Below are positions 39,401 to 42,400 of a DNA stretch of 64,000 bases, piece by piece. The notes under the pieces are model-generated. The model was not told the DNA's origin. It saw nothing but the letters and a program-made list of their open reading frames with translations, and made no database searches. Made by a program: the position numbers and the translations under genes. Source of the DNA: Patiria pectinifera (Eukaryota; Echinodermata; Asteroidea; Valvatida; Asterinidae); NCBI GenBank assembly GCA_029964075.1, contig CM057140.1, positions 8,388,643-8,452,642 of the forward strand, in the 5' to 3' direction. How positions within the stretch are numbered: the first letter of the stretch is position 1; each line of letters begins with the position of its first letter.

Positions 39401-42400
39401 TTTTCATGATTTTTTTTCTCAGTATTTGAAAGAAAAAGCTCTCAGCTTTAATCTGATACCAAAAACATAAAAATCCACCGATTCCTTTGATTCCTTTTTT
39501 TTTTTAAGCAAATGTTTCAGGGTTGCATTTTTTTGGGTCACCCTGTATAACAGATTTGCTAAACATTTACAAAATAAAACGCAAAGTATGTCCGCCTTAG
39601 GTAAAAGAATAATTCCCGAATTCAAGAATGAAATGTTACTTAGAATTTGCTTGAATATAGAAGGATTTTTTTGTTGAATATTGCCCGGGTCATAGTAACT
39701 TGTTTTGTTTGTTTGTTTTGTAACTTGTTTTGTTGTTTGTTTTGTTTGTTTGTTAAATTGTAATTAACAGTCCTCAGTAACAATTATGTTACTGATGTAA
39801 AGTGTTGAAAACTTTACTTATAGGGAACTCACTGAAACTCCCAACCTGCAGTATCCTAACATTAGATGAATATTATGTGAAACTGTGAAGATCACTCCAT
39901 TTCCCATTGAACCACAAAATAAGTCAATACATTGTACATGATCCTCAGATTAAAATTAACCTGCTATCCACACGACAGTATTTACAGAGGCCTTTGACAT
40001 GTTGTTAGCAATCCCACGATTCAACATTACCCACGATGCCTCACCGGCAGATCCCTGGGAGATGATGACAAAATCATGCGTGGCTGCGTGAGAGAGAGAG
40101 AAAGAGGGGAATCTTGAATTTCAGCGTTTGTGGCTAGATAGCCTTGGACATGCCTGGTTTCTTGTCAATGGAAGACCCAGCTGGCTGGCATGAAGCAGTC
40201 ATCGTTATTACTAAGACAAACCACTATGAAATGGAACCAATCAGACAATCAATTTAAGTGAACTGTACTGAGCATTTGTTGATACCGCTTTGAACCGCTT
40301 GGGAAATCAATTTGTTAACAAAATTATTCAGTGTACTTTTATTCCTGCTACAGTCAAATTATTTTGTTCAACTTTACAATGATTATTACATTATGTATCT
40401 AGTCACTTTCCATTTGTGGTTCATTTGATTAAAATATTTATGCAGAACTGAGATATGTAAACTTGCTTATTAAAATGAAAGGTTTTACTGAAGAAAAAAA
40501 AAAGATTAAGGGCTTATTACTACACACTTAACATTTTTGAGGCAAACGATCAGTATTTGTAACTATTATTTTTCTGATAATAAAACTGAATGCCTTACAT
40601 GTAATTTCTAAACCACATCTGTGAATTGAAACACTACTCCTCATCAAATACTAAATTGCGTGTACATGTAGTTTGAAAACGATATGTTAAAAATACTTGT
40701 TAAAAAGAATGTTTATACCGTTTCGGTTGGGAGCTCAGTCTGGCTTTGAAATCAATACGTAAGTTTTGTTTACAACCTAGGAAAGCATCACTTACGTATT
40801 AGAGCATAAACTTCTAGTTGGTTTTATTTATTTTTTGTCTTTAAAAACACCAATCCCCCCCAAAGAATACCTACAAACTAATACAAACAAACACACAAAC
40901 ATAATCTTAAATTGGAATCCTCAATTACTAGGTATAATTATTATTATCCTCCTGGCTGTAATTATCCCCCTGGCTGTAGGCCGGAGGGGGATATTGCGAT
41001 AGCATATTCCTTCTGTGTGAATTGGTTAGGTAACTCAAGCACAAAAACTTGAGAAATACTTTACTTAGCCGGAACTTGAAGTTTGGTTTGTGGGTTGTTC
41101 TTGATAGTCTTAAGAAGGCTTTTGCATTTGGGGCCGACAGGTCAAAGGTCTTGGTCACTATTGCTAAACCAATAGAAATCTTCCATTTTGGTCAGGGACA
41201 CTGACAAGTATCCGTACTAACTGACTTTATAAAAACTGCCAGCATGCCAGGAGGATCGCGCAAATGATTTTTTTCATATTCAGACTCGTGAGAAATTCAG
41301 GCATTGATTTGGTGACAAGTGGTGATAGTTTGTAGTCGTCAAAAATGTGAATTAATCCCCCTTTTAATTGATTAGCACTTTTTATGCTGTCATTAGTGGT
41401 GGTCAGATGACTGATGCAGAGAAATGGTGTGGTCTGGGCATGAGATTCATGAACCATCTCACAAGCCTCAAGTCCAACTATGAAGACAAGGTAAACTAAT
41501 TAAGACACATTCTTCATAAGTTTGTTATTCTTACAATAATTTGGCCCTTGTGTTGATACAAGGGCATTTTTTTTTACACTGTACTCTGATGTAAGGTAAC
41601 CCGACTGAGAAAGTCATTTAACAATTGTTGACTGCTGTGATGTTGGATATTGCATTTTTAACTCCTTCAGGGCGTTGTTTTGTTTTATCACGCCAAGAAG
41701 TCAAACAGATAAAGCCTTGTTACTTGCTGTGCAAAGAAATTAGATTGCTACAGTGTAATCTTTGAGAACTGAGCTTTGCAGGTCTCAGTCGTGAAACCTG
41801 TGGGCCAGCTCCTACATGCATGCGCAACGAGGAGATTCTTTATTTGCAATGCAGGGTACCGTATATGAGGTACTTTATTTGCAACGCAGCGTATGAGGTA
41901 CTTTATTTGCAATGCAGCGTATGAGGTACTTTATTTGCAACGCAGCGTATATGAGGTACTTTATTTGCAATGTAAGTGTATTTAAGGTACTTTATTTGCA
42001 ACGCAGCGTATATGAGGTACTTTATTTGCAATGCAGCGCATATGAGGTACTTTATTTGCAATGCACCGTATATGAAGTACTTTATTTGCAACGTAAGTTA
42101 TTTATTTTAAGGTACTCTATTTGCAACGTAGTACTTTATTTGCAACGCAGTTTATGAGGTATTTTATTTGCAATGCAGCGTATATGAGTTACTTTATTTG
42201 CAACGTAAGTTTATTTAAGGTACTTTATTTGCAATGCAGCGTATATGAGACACTTTATTTGCAACGCAAGTGTGTATCAGGTACTTTATTTTGCAAATGT
42301 GTATAGATGGAAAACTGTGGTACCTGACTTGGTTTCTTGTGTGGAGCAATCTCCGTCATGAGTAGACCACAGCACTTGCTAACAATTTGAACAAACCAAC

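Noticed and set aside
41903..42306. Repetitive frames (RYFICNA, YLQRSVYEV, IKYLIYAAL) on both strands
   Set aside because: Their repetition follows from the 30-bp minisatellite; 30 is a multiple of 3, so frames stay open by default.
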